Origin: an uncultured Alphaproteobacteria bacterium
GTDB taxonomy: Bacteria; Pseudomonadota; Alphaproteobacteria; Rhizobiales; Hyphomicrobiaceae
Assembly (NCBI GenBank): GCA_937950105.1
Contig: CALFEM010000142.1
Span: 1 to 5,683 of the forward strand
Length of the DNA: 5,683 bases
Reading direction: 5' to 3'
Shown here: piece after piece, positions 1 through 5,271 of the stretch
Numbering within the stretch: the first letter of the stretch is position 1
How the letters are laid out: each line of letters begins with the position of its first letter
Notes under the pieces: generated by a model
The model's input: only the letters and a program-made list of their open reading frames with translations
Told to the model about the DNA's origin: nothing
Database searches by the model: none
Position numbers and translations under genes: made by a program

Positions 1-208
1 GCGGCTCGTGGCTCGCCCGTTGTTGCAGCTATGGCCGCTGTCACGCTGGATTGCCCTGTCGCTCGCAGCACGTCTCGCGCGCGAGCCGCACCAGCTCGTT
101 GCCGCGCGCGCCTGGGGCGAGGTCTGGAGCCGTCGCGACGAATGGCGGCGCGGTTATCCGAAGGTTTCCGAGGGCACGCATGACGCGCCCGCATACTTGA
201 ACGCTTAA
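1..208 (+). CDS. C-terminal end of a probable glycosyltransferase (partial)
   Basis: Only the last 68 residues are visible. The reading frame is open from base 2 to a TAA stop at 206-208, and the true start lies left of the window. The piece begins RLVARPLLQLWPLSRW, has a hydrophobic/basic amphipathic stretch, then a Trp/Arg-rich tail (EVWSRRDEWRRGYPKVSEG) and a polar end. Tails of this kind (aromatic, Arg-rich, probably lying against the membrane) are common at the end of GT2-family glycosyltransferases of bacterial polysaccharide loci. No catalytic motif is in view, so the family is inferred from that resemblance and from the next gene, which starts 23 bases downstream on the same strand and is glycosyltransferase-like. 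The two are probably co-transcribed. The GTG at position 8 would give a 66-residue ORF, but it is most likely an internal valine of the longer gene. Confidence 0.5.
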   Translation, partial: RLVARPLLQLWPLSRWIALSLAARLAREPHQLVAARAWGEVWSRRDEWRRGYPKVSEGTHDAPAYLNA

Positions 209-231
209 CCGGGCAAAAAGAGCATCGCCGC

Positions 232-1131
232 ATGACGTTCGCCAGATTGAGCCCGGACGCGCTTGCCGAACGCATCGTGCGTCCGGACAGCGACATCGAC
301 CCGCAGCGCCGTGTGCGCTTCACCATCGCCTGCATGGTCAATGACATGCGCCACTACGAGGCGATGCGGGCTTCACTGCGCACGGGCGGCTTTTCCGGCG
401 ACTGCGAGTATCTCTACATAGACAACTCGGGCGATGCACCGCAGGTCTGCGCCTACAGCGGCCTCAACGCCATGTTGAATGCGGCATCCGGTGAGTTCGT
501 GGTACTGTGTCATCAGGACCTGCGCCTGTTGATGGAGAACCGTCGCGATCTCGACAAGCGCCTCGCTGAACTCGAAGCCTTCGATCCGGCGTGGGCGCTC
601 GCGGGCAACGCCGGTGGCGTCGCACCCGGCGTGCTCGCCGTCCGCATCACGGATCCGCATGGCGCCAACCAGAGCGTCGGCCAGTTCCCGGCACGCGTCG
701 CGACACTCGACGAGAACTTCATCATCGTGCGCCGGAGCGCGCGCATCGGCTTCTCGATCGACCTCAGCGGCTTCCACTTCTATGGCGCCGACATCTGCCT
801 GCAGGCCGACATCGCCGGCTGGCACGCCTACGTCATCGACTTCCATCTTGCGCATCTCTCCGCCGGCAAGAAGGACGAGACTTTCGATACTATGGAGCAG
901 GCGTTCCGCGCCAAATGGTCCCGCGCGATCGGCCCGCGCTGGATCCAGACGACCTGCAGCCTTCTGCGAGTGACCGGCGATCCGCTCGGACAACTCGCCG
1001 GCCGTCTCGTCGAGACGCCGTTCCGCAAGCTGTCGCGCCGCATGCCGGGTGCTGCCGGCTGGACCAAGCCATCGCCCTCCGGTCCGCTCAACCTCGATAC
1101 GAGCGACGAGCGCGACAGGGACGCCGGGTGA
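232..1131 (+). CDS. StrF/GT2-like glycosyltransferase
   Basis: A 299-residue soluble protein, probably a nucleotide-sugar transferase acting in the cytoplasm on a surface polysaccharide. Seen in sequence: a beta-strand FTIACMVND (30-38) in the position of the first GT-A fold strand; CEYLYIDNSGDA (58-69); AYSGLNAMLNAASGEFVVL (74-92), the nucleotide-sugar-side helix followed by a strand; then CHQDLRLL (93-100), where H94-Q95-D96 takes the place of the DxD metal-binding motif. Further on come LDENFIIVRR (159-168) and FHFYGADICLQA (181-192), which fit the acceptor/catalytic half. The YNxGL...GE...HQD pattern is what I know from the StrF-like GT2 branch (Pfam Glyco_tranf_2_5). No membrane segment is evident. 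The tail after about residue 270 is polar and probably disordered. The ATG at 232 follows the upstream stop by 23 bases and has only a weak purine-rich ribosome site (AAAAAGAG). The downstream flippase starts 4 bases after this stop, which suggests an operon with translational coupling. Donor and acceptor cannot be read from the sequence. Confidence 0.82.
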   Translation: MTFARLSPDALAERIVRPDSDIDPQRRVRFTIACMVNDMRHYEAMRASLRTGGFSGDCEYLYIDNSGDAPQVCAYSGLNAMLNAASGEFVVLCHQDLRLLMENRRDLDKRLAELEAFDPAWALAGNAGGVAPGVLAVRITDPHGANQSVGQFPARVATLDENFIIVRRSARIGFSIDLSGFHFYGADICLQADIAGWHAYVIDFHLAHLSAGKKDETFDTMEQAFRAKWSRAIGPRWIQTTCSLLRVTGDPLGQLAGRLVETPFRKLSRRMPGAAGWTKPSPSGPLNLDTSDERDRDAG

Positions 1132-1135
1132 CAGC

Positions 1136-2608
1136 ATGGCGACGGCATCGCAACGACCGCTGAGCTCGCGCATCGCGGGACAGGGCGCGCTGCTGTTCTC
1201 GGGCTTCGCTCTGGCGCAGATGCTATCCTTCGTCCGCAATGCCCTGCTGGCCCATCTGCTGTCGAAAGGCGATTTCGGCGTCGCCGCGGCCATCCTGCTT
1301 CTGTTGCAGACGATCGAGACCTTGAGCGACCTCGGTGCCGACCGCCTGATCGTGCAGGATCGCGATGGCGACGACGCGCGCTTCGTCGCCAATGCGCACA
1401 CGGCCCTCGTCGTTCGCGGTATCGTCACAGCGGTCATCATTGCCGCTCTCGCACTCCCGATCGCCCGTCTCTTTGCGATCGAGCATGCTGCCTGGGCGTT
1501 TGCGACAATCGCGCTGTCGCCTGCCATCAAGGGCTTTCTGCACCTCGATTCGCGCCGCGTGCAGCGCCATCTCGACAACCGCCCACAGATGCTGATCGAG
1601 GTCGCGCCGCAGGTGCTTGCGCTTGCGCTCGCCTGGCCGATCGTGCAGTGGCTCGGAGGTTATGCCGCGGTCGTCGCCCTTGCGCTGACACAGTCGGTGA
1701 TCGCGGTGGCCGTCTCGCACATCATGGCGGAGCGGCCCTACGCCATCGCCGTCGATCGCGCGCACATGTCGAGACTCATGTCGTTCGGCTGGCCGATCTG
1801 GGCCAGTGCCTTCCCGCTGGTCGCGGTCTATCATGGCGATCGCATTCTCATCGGGCACCTCGCCGGCATCGAGAGCCTCGCCGCCTATACGGTCGCCTTC
1901 ATGGTCACGATGGTGCCGGGCCTCGTCGCCGCCAAGGTGGCCAATGCGCTCATGCTGCCGCTGCTCGCGGATGCGCGCGACGAGCCGGCACGTTTCACCG
2001 CATCCTTGCTGCTCATGATCGAGGCGACCGTGCTCGTCTCGGCTATCTATCTCGCGCTGTTCGTCATCGCAGGCGATCCTGTCGTCACGTTTGCCTTCGG
2101 TGCCGCCTATTCCGGTCTTGGTAGCGTCGTTGCACTGCTCGCACTGATGTGGTCGATGCGCATGCTGCAGGCGACCATGGGCGTCGCACTGATGGCCGTC
2201 GGCGAGACACGACCGTTCCTCGCTGCGGGCCTCATCCGGGCGATCGGACTGCCGCTGGCAGGCGCCGCTCTCGTGCTCGGGTACGGTCTCGCGGGTGCGG
2301 CCGCGGCCGGCGCGCTCGCCGAGTTCCTGTCGCTCGTCTACGTCGCCTGGTGCATGCAAGGCCGCCTGCCGCAACGGAGCGAGCTCGGGACGGCAACGCT
2401 GAAGCGCGCGACCTTCATCGCCGTCGCGGGAATTGCCGCTCTCATGTCCGAGATCGCTCTAAAGCCGGTGGGGCTTGGCAGCAGTCTCGCCGTCGCAACG
2501 GCAGCGTCGGTCGCGACGATATTCACCGCCGCCATGTTTATGCCCGCAATTCGCAACGCCATAGTGGATCGTCTCGCATCACGTGACGCAGCGCTACCGA
2601 GCGGCTGA
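1136..2608 (+). CDS. Wzx-type polysaccharide flippase (MOP superfamily)
   Basis: A 490-residue integral inner-membrane protein with about 12-14 predicted transmembrane segments, the usual size and shape of Wzx/RfbX lipid-linked oligosaccharide flippases (Polysacc_synt_3-like). Its likely role is to move an undecaprenyl-linked sugar unit from the cytoplasmic to the periplasmic face. Seen in sequence: an amphipathic start then SRIAGQGALLFSGFALAQML (11-30); LLSKGDFGVAAAILLL (41-56); an LGADRLIVQ loop (66-74); FGWPIWASAFPLVAVYHGDR (217-236), in which D235-R236 sits in the conserved mid-protein helix of the family; YTVAFMVTMVPGLVAAKVAN (251-270); and an Ala/Gly/Leu-rich C-terminal half with LGYGLAGAAAAGALAEF (381-397). 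I chose the ATG at 1136, 4 bases after the previous stop. The frame is open back to 1049, but that would add 29 polar residues lying over the upstream gene. GGGTGA just upstream is only a weak ribosome site, so coupling to the upstream gene is likely. The substrate is unknown. A MATE-like exporter is less likely given the glycosyltransferase neighbours. Confidence 0.87.
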   Translation: MATASQRPLSSRIAGQGALLFSGFALAQMLSFVRNALLAHLLSKGDFGVAAAILLLLQTIETLSDLGADRLIVQDRDGDDARFVANAHTALVVRGIVTAVIIAALALPIARLFAIEHAAWAFATIALSPAIKGFLHLDSRRVQRHLDNRPQMLIEVAPQVLALALAWPIVQWLGGYAAVVALALTQSVIAVAVSHIMAERPYAIAVDRAHMSRLMSFGWPIWASAFPLVAVYHGDRILIGHLAGIESLAAYTVAFMVTMVPGLVAAKVANALMLPLLADARDEPARFTASLLLMIEATVLVSAIYLALFVIAGDPVVTFAFGAAYSGLGSVVALLALMWSMRMLQATMGVALMAVGETRPFLAAGLIRAIGLPLAGAALVLGYGLAGAAAAGALAEFLSLVYVAWCMQGRLPQRSELGTATLKRATFIAVAGIAALMSEIALKPVGLGSSLAVATAASVATIFTAAMFMPAIRNAIVDRLASRDAALPSG

Positions 2609-2665
2609 CCGGACGCGCATCTTAGCGGCGAAGCGCACGCACGTCTCCGGCACCACACTGCACGA

Positions 2666-2690
2666 GCGCAGGTGACCGAAGCGGTCTGCG
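2666..2690. terminator. GC-rich hairpin between convergent genes, possible terminator
   Basis: The 111-base gap between the convergent flippase and GT4 genes holds an imperfect hairpin. CGCA (2667-2670) pairs with TGCG (2687-2690), and GACCG (2674-2678) pairs with CGGTC (2682-2686) around an AAG loop, leaving a 3-base bulge. No run of T follows it on either strand, so it is not a textbook intrinsic terminator. The position suits transcription ending or RNA 3'-end stabilisation. The rest of the gap shows no gene. Confidence 0.3.
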
Positions 2691-2691
2691 T

Positions 2692-2723
2692 CTGAACGAA
2701 TGCTGGCGCCGAGTGGCGTTCAG
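2692..2723. terminator. Inverted repeat over the GT4 stop codon, possible terminator
   Basis: CTGAACG (2692-2698) and CGTTCAG (2717-2723) are a perfect 7-bp inverted repeat with an 18-base loop. The right arm contains the GT4 stop codon (2720-2722 on the minus strand). A short alternative hairpin inside the loop, CGCC-GAGT-GGCG at 2707-2718, competes with it. It begins one base after the hairpin at 2666-2690. No T run is present, so terminator function is a guess from position. Confidence 0.25.
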
Positions 2724-3964
2724 TGGCCCGCGGTCGCCACGGGACGAACCGGCGCCGCGGCACTGGCACTGCGCTCACCCAGCGCCGTGTCGTAGGCCGC
2801 AAGCAGGCGCGAGGCTTCGTCGTCCCAGCGCAGCAGCGCCTTCGCCCGCATCTGCCCTTCGCTGGCGAGCTGCGCGGCAAGCTGCGGTTCGTCCATCAGG
2901 CGGGCCATCTGCCGCGCCAGATCGATCGGAGAGTTGTCGGCAGCATAGAGCGCGGCCTCGCCGGCGATCTTGCGACCCTCCATGAGATCGAACTGAACAA
3001 ACGGAATGCCGAGCGTCATGTACTCGAACGCCTTGTTCATCGAAATCTTGTCGTTGTAGGTGTTCTTGGGATCGGGAATGACGCCGATGTCGCAGCTCGA
3101 CAGGGCCGCGAGCAGCGGCTCACCCGACAGGAATCCTGTGAACGTCACGTGATCGTCGAGACCGCGTTCGTGCGCGAGACGCTGCAGGTTTGGCAGTTCC
3201 GTGCCCGAGCCGACGATGACGCAGCCGACGTCCTTGCGGCCCTCTTTGTGCACGAGATGCGCGACCGCCTCGATCAGCAGATCGACGCCATCCTGCGCGC
3301 CCATGATGCCGACGTAGCCGAGCACGTGTCTCTTGCCCTTGCGCAGCGCCGCGTTCGGCGCCACACGGCGGAAGCGCGTCACGTCGGGGATCGAGCGCAC
3401 GATGAAAACGCGATCCGGCGCCATGCCGCCGCGCTTCACGGCGATCTCCTTGAAGGTCTCGTTGGTCGCGATCGAGACGTCGGCGGTCCTGAAGGTCCAG
3501 CGCTCGAGTTTCGTCAGCAGCTTGTGGAATGCTCCGCGGCGATTGAACTTCGCCTCGAACAGCTCGGGATTGATGTCGTGATGGTCGAACACGAACGGCT
3601 TGCCGAACAGATACTTCCAGATGCCGGCGACGAGGAAGATGAGGTCCGGCGGATTGCACGCCTGCACCACGTCGAAGCCGACCTTGAAGTAGGCGCGCAC
3701 CGACAGCGCCAGTTCCCACGCCAGCGCCCAGCTGTATTCGACCGCATAGCCGAGTGCGCCATCGGCCTCGAACGGCAGCGGATGGCGGAAGACGTGGATG
3801 CCCTCGAGCAACTCGTAGGATTTCGTGTACTTGCCGCCGACCGGACAGATGACCGAAACAGTGTAGCCGGCGTCGCGCAGCGTGCGCGCCTCCTGCCAGA
3901 CGCGGCGGTCGAGTGGCATCGTCAGGTTCTCGACGATGATGAGAACTTTGCGGGAGCGGGCCAC
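2720..3964 (-). CDS. GT4-family (GT-B fold) glycosyltransferase
   Basis: A 414-residue cytoplasmic or membrane-associated sugar transferase of the group 1/GT4 type, without a signal peptide. N-terminal acceptor domain, about 1-205: RKVLIIVENLTMPLDRRVWQ (5-24), the well-known opening of this branch; DAGYTVSVICPVGGKY (31-46); CNPPDLIFL (103-111); and FDHHDINPELF (127-137). C-terminal donor domain, about 210-390: a glycine-rich turn LGYVGIMGAQDGVDLL (215-230), VIVGSGTELPNL (249-260), VTFTGFLSGE (273-282), and the nucleotide-sugar site CDIGVIPDPKNTYNDKISMN (291-310), then K311 and FEYMTLGIP (313-321), where E314 is the family glutamate. The last 20 or so residues are Ala-rich and loose. Start: an ATG at 3988 gives 422 residues, but the GTG at 3964 is preceded at 6 bases by GAGGAG and places the first beta strand at residue 7, so I prefer GTG. 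The gene points toward the flippase operon and probably serves the same glycan. Donor and acceptor are unknown. Confidence 0.88.
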   Translation of the reverse strand: MARSRKVLIIVENLTMPLDRRVWQEARTLRDAGYTVSVICPVGGKYTKSYELLEGIHVFRHPLPFEADGALGYAVEYSWALAWELALSVRAYFKVGFDVVQACNPPDLIFLVAGIWKYLFGKPFVFDHHDINPELFEAKFNRRGAFHKLLTKLERWTFRTADVSIATNETFKEIAVKRGGMAPDRVFIVRSIPDVTRFRRVAPNAALRKGKRHVLGYVGIMGAQDGVDLLIEAVAHLVHKEGRKDVGCVIVGSGTELPNLQRLAHERGLDDHVTFTGFLSGEPLLAALSSCDIGVIPDPKNTYNDKISMNKAFEYMTLGIPFVQFDLMEGRKIAGEAALYAADNSPIDLARQMARLMDEPQLAAQLASEGQMRAKALLRWDDEASRLLAAYDTALGERSASAAAPVRPVATAGH

Positions 3965-3970
3965 GCGATA

Positions 3971-3976
3971 CTCCTC
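3971..3976 (-). promoter_or_regulatory. Ribosome binding site deciding the GT4 start
   Basis: On the minus strand GAGGAG lies 6 bases before the GTG at 3964-3962. The alternative in-frame ATG at 3988-3986 has no comparable purine stretch in front of it. This supports the GTG start and a protein shorter by 8 residues. Confidence 0.6.
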
Positions 3977-4048
3977 GGCGCTACGCATGCGGCACCGTGA
4001 TCGCGCGCTTGGCGCCGGTGCTCAGAACCGGAGCATCGTCGGAGAAAA

Positions 4049-4093
4049 AGATGAACGAACCCTGCCAGGTTTAGATCAACGAAGCCCTGCCAG
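4049..4093. repeat. Tandem direct repeat, two imperfect copies, 24-base period
   Basis: The 4049-4068 segment (core AACGAACCCTGCCAG) recurs at 4073-4093 (core AACGAAGCCCTGCCAG). The full copies of 20 and 21 bases differ by one substitution and one inserted base. The start-to-start distance is 24 bases. Each core occurs only here in the window. The pair could be a small local duplication or two binding sites for a regulator. Confidence 0.7.
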
Positions 4094-4094
4094 C

Positions 4095-4109
4095 GTCCCG
4101 AAACGGGAC
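4095..4109. repeat. Perfect palindrome GTCCCG-AAA-CGGGAC
   Basis: Two exact 6-base arms surround a 3-base centre, beginning one base after the second copy of the direct repeat. The arms could pair in RNA as a tight hairpin with an AAA loop, or be a dimeric regulator's operator in DNA. No T run follows in either direction, so an intrinsic terminator is unlikely. I do not recognise the site as belonging to a named regulator. Confidence 0.55.
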
Positions 4110-4180
4110 ATAGGCGCGCGTCGAATGCGCCTTGCCGTGCGGCCCGTTTCTTGCGATTGAGTCGATGGCGACCGTTTCCG

Positions 4181-4196
4181 CTAACACTTTTTTAAC
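4181..4196 (+). promoter_or_regulatory. CtrA-box-like sequence
   Basis: CTAA, seven bases, then TTAAC differs by one base from the alphaproteobacterial CtrA consensus TTAA-N7-TTAAC. The right half reads TTAACCA, which also matches seven of the eight bases of the half-site TTAACCAT. It lies in one of the few AT-rich patches of the region, 25 bases before the GTG of the small gene. Such motifs arise by chance, and CtrA control is inferred only. Confidence 0.3.
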
Positions 4197-4208
4197 CAGT
4201 CGCGTTTT

Positions 4209-4215
4209 GGGAGAG
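4209..4215 (+). promoter_or_regulatory. Ribosome binding site deciding the small gene's start
   Basis: GGGAGAG ends 6 bases before the GTG at 4222. The upstream in-frame ATG codons at 4132 and 4165 have no purine-rich sequence in front of them, so they are less likely starts. Confidence 0.55.
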
Positions 4216-4221
4216 TTCCGC

Positions 4222-4446
4222 GTGTTCCGCATCCCCCGCTCTAGGCCCTGGCCGCCGCAGATCGATCTCGCCACCCTGCGCGAGACTCTGGCCTACATGC
4301 ACGATGACATGTGCCGCGTGCCTGGTCTGGAAAAGCTGCGCGATGCCCTCGGATCCGCGATCAAGGAAGCGGAAGCGGCGGAGCGCCGCCAGCCGCCGAT
4401 GGTCGAGGGGCCGCTCGCCGCCAAGTTCCTGCCGCGCCGCTTCTGA
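4222..4446 (+). CDS. Small protein of unknown function, 74 residues
   Basis: I do not recognise a named family. From the GTG at 4222 the protein is 74 residues. It begins MFRIPRSRPWPPQIDLATLR (1-20), followed by a charged, probably helical stretch LRETLAYMHDDMCRVPGLEK (19-38) and LRDALGSAIKEAEAAERR (39-56), then a Pro/Gly hinge and a basic end AAKFLPRRF (66-74). There is no signal peptide or membrane segment, and one cysteine (C31). The W10-P-P-Q motif followed by two helices gives the look of a small cytoplasmic protein that binds a partner. The frame is also open upstream (an ATG at 4132 would give 104 residues), but the ribosome site favours GTG. The gene stands alone, divergent from the GT4 gene and convergent with tonB, whose stop is 43 bases away. 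That the gene is real rests on its good ribosome site, its protein-like composition and its fit between two convergent or divergent neighbours. Confidence 0.62.
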   Translation: MFRIPRSRPWPPQIDLATLRETLAYMHDDMCRVPGLEKLRDALGSAIKEAEAAERRQPPMVEGPLAAKFLPRRF

Positions 4447-4493
4447 CGCCAACCCGAACCGCACGGGCGAGCGTTGCCGCTTCGGAGCGTCAG
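4443..4493. repeat. Inverted repeat holding both convergent stop codons
   Basis: CTGACGC (4443-4449) and GCGTCAG (4487-4493) are exact reverse complements, 37 bases apart. The left arm contains the small gene's TGA (4444-4446) and the right arm contains the tonB stop (4490-4492 read on the minus strand), so both genes end with TGACGC. Smaller hairpins lie between: CCCG/CGGG at 4453-4467, and CGCT-TCGG-AGCG at 4478-4489, which competes with the outer right arm. There is no T run. A bidirectional 3'-end structure is possible but not shown. Confidence 0.35.
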
Positions 4494-5266
4494 CGCGTAA
4501 CGAAATTGAACGGGATCGATACGTCGATACGGTCGCGCGTCACGCTGTCCGGCAGTTTCGGGAACGGCGCCGCCTTGTCGATGGCCGAGAGGGCCGCGAG
4601 ATCAAGCTCCTGCGAGCCCGAACTGGTGGCGACCTCACGCGAGATGACACCGCCGTCCCGGCCCACACTGAACTTCACCACGACAGTACCGACGCCGACC
4701 TTCTTCGGGCGAACCTTGAAACGCTCGACGTGCGTGCGCAACGATCCGAGATAGGCCCTGTAGGCGGTCGCATCGCCGCCGGACTGGTTCTGAGACGCCG
4801 CCTCCTGCTCGATCACCGCCACCTGCTCGGGCTGGTACTCGCTCGGCTTCTGTTCCGGTTGCGGCGTCGGCAACTCGGGAGGCGGCTGCATCGCCGTCAC
4901 GATCTCCTGGCTGGGGCCGAGCGGAGACGTTATGACGTCCTTGAGTTCCGGCGGCTGCTCGACCACCGGCACGTCCGGGGGCGGCGGCTCCTCCTCCGGC
5001 GGCTTCTCGACCGCCTTCACCTCCTCGATCGCCGCGACCGCCTGCGACGCCTGCACGGTTTCCGCGTCGCGCGCCTGGATCGTCTCGGGCGCCTCGCCGA
5101 GCCGTGACAACCCTTCGATCGCGAGCCCCTGCTCGATGCGCAGTTGATCGCTGCCGCCGCCGGCTTCGAACGACGCGCTCTCGCGCTGGAAATCGACGAA
5201 GGCGAGCGCCAGCGTACCGTGCAGCACGGTCGACGCGATCAAACTTGCATAACGCACCACGCTCAT
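4490..5266 (-). CDS. tonB: TonB-family energy transducer
   Basis: A 258-residue protein that would link the inner-membrane proton-motive force, harvested by ExbB/ExbD, to TonB-dependent receptors in the outer membrane. Seen in sequence: a single N-terminal membrane anchor (about 5-24, RYASLIASTVLHGTLALAFV) carrying S12-x3-H16, which matches the Ser/His pair on the TonB anchor helix that contacts the ExbB/ExbD motor; an acidic linker with a proline-rich block (about 87-106, EKPPEEEPPPPDVPVVEQPP) and further PPPELPTPQPEQKP (128-141), which would span the periplasm; then a TonB C-terminal domain (about 168-258) with YRAYLGSLRTHVERF (169-183), VGTVVVKFSVGRDGGV (192-207), SSGSQELDLAALSAID (215-230) and PFPKLPD (234-240). 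Its length is close to classical TonB. The linker is richer in Glu-Pro than Lys-Pro. It follows exbD by 5 bases on the same strand. TolA is unlikely because the C-terminal domain is TonB-like and no tolB or pal follows. The transported substrate is unknown. Confidence 0.86.
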   Translation of the reverse strand: MSVVRYASLIASTVLHGTLALAFVDFQRESASFEAGGGSDQLRIEQGLAIEGLSRLGEAPETIQARDAETVQASQAVAAIEEVKAVEKPPEEEPPPPDVPVVEQPPELKDVITSPLGPSQEIVTAMQPPPELPTPQPEQKPSEYQPEQVAVIEQEAASQNQSGGDATAYRAYLGSLRTHVERFKVRPKKVGVGTVVVKFSVGRDGGVISREVATSSGSQELDLAALSAIDKAAPFPKLPDSVTRDRIDVSIPFNFVTR

Positions 5267-5271
5267 GCGCG

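Larger units (their letters stand above)
3989..4221. other. Divergent intergenic region with repeats and possible control sites
   Basis: This stretch separates the minus-strand GT4 gene from the plus-strand small protein gene and should contain the promoters of both. It holds a direct repeat pair (4049-4093), a palindrome (4095-4109), a possible seven-codon ORF (4051-4074) and a CtrA-box-like sequence (4181-4196). For the GT4 gene, the minus-strand hexamer TTGATC (4079-4074) resembles a -35 box, but the hexamer 17 bases further on (GTTCAT) is a poor -10, so no promoter can be called. For the small gene, a sigma-54-like spacing (GG at 4141-4142, GC at 4153-4154) and a weak sigma-70-like pair (TTGAGT 4157-4162, GCTAAC 4180-4185) overlap. 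None of these is convincing alone. Confidence 0.4.

Noticed and set aside
1049..1135. N-terminal extension of the flippase by 29 residues
   Set aside because: It overlaps the end of the upstream gene by 83 bases, is polar and low in conservation value, and the ATG at 1136 directly precedes a typical flippase N-terminus.
373..1578. A 401-codon open frame on the minus strand across the GT2-like and flippase genes
   Set aside because: It crosses the boundary of two well-supported genes, has low-complexity Arg/Ala/Glu composition and shows no recognisable motif.
1223..2374. A 383-codon open frame on the minus strand under the flippase gene
   Set aside because: The product is extremely rich in Arg, Asp, Glu and His with no hydrophobic core, as expected from the antisense of a membrane protein gene in GC-rich DNA.
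2723..4000. A 425-codon open frame on the plus strand, antisense to the GT4 gene
   Set aside because: It is the opposite-strand shadow of a gene with clear GT4 motifs. Its translation is Arg/Asp/Val/His-rich without domain-like pattern. GC-rich codon bias keeps this antisense frame free of stops.
4066..4079. FNR-like half-site ATCAA in the intergenic region
   Set aside because: The partner half (CAGGT in place of TTGAT) matches only two of five bases, so there is no complete FNR dyad.
4055..4093. TGGCAG elements on the minus strand as sigma-54 promoters for the GT4 gene
   Set aside because: Both TGGCAG copies lack a GC dinucleotide at the required 10-base distance. They are parts of the direct repeat.
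4304..5107. A 267-codon plus-strand frame under tonB ending in a run of Arg/Leu/His-rich sequence
   Set aside because: The RRLL-type repeats are the antisense reading of the Glu/Pro/Ala-rich TonB linker. The tonB frame has clear anchor and C-terminal domains.
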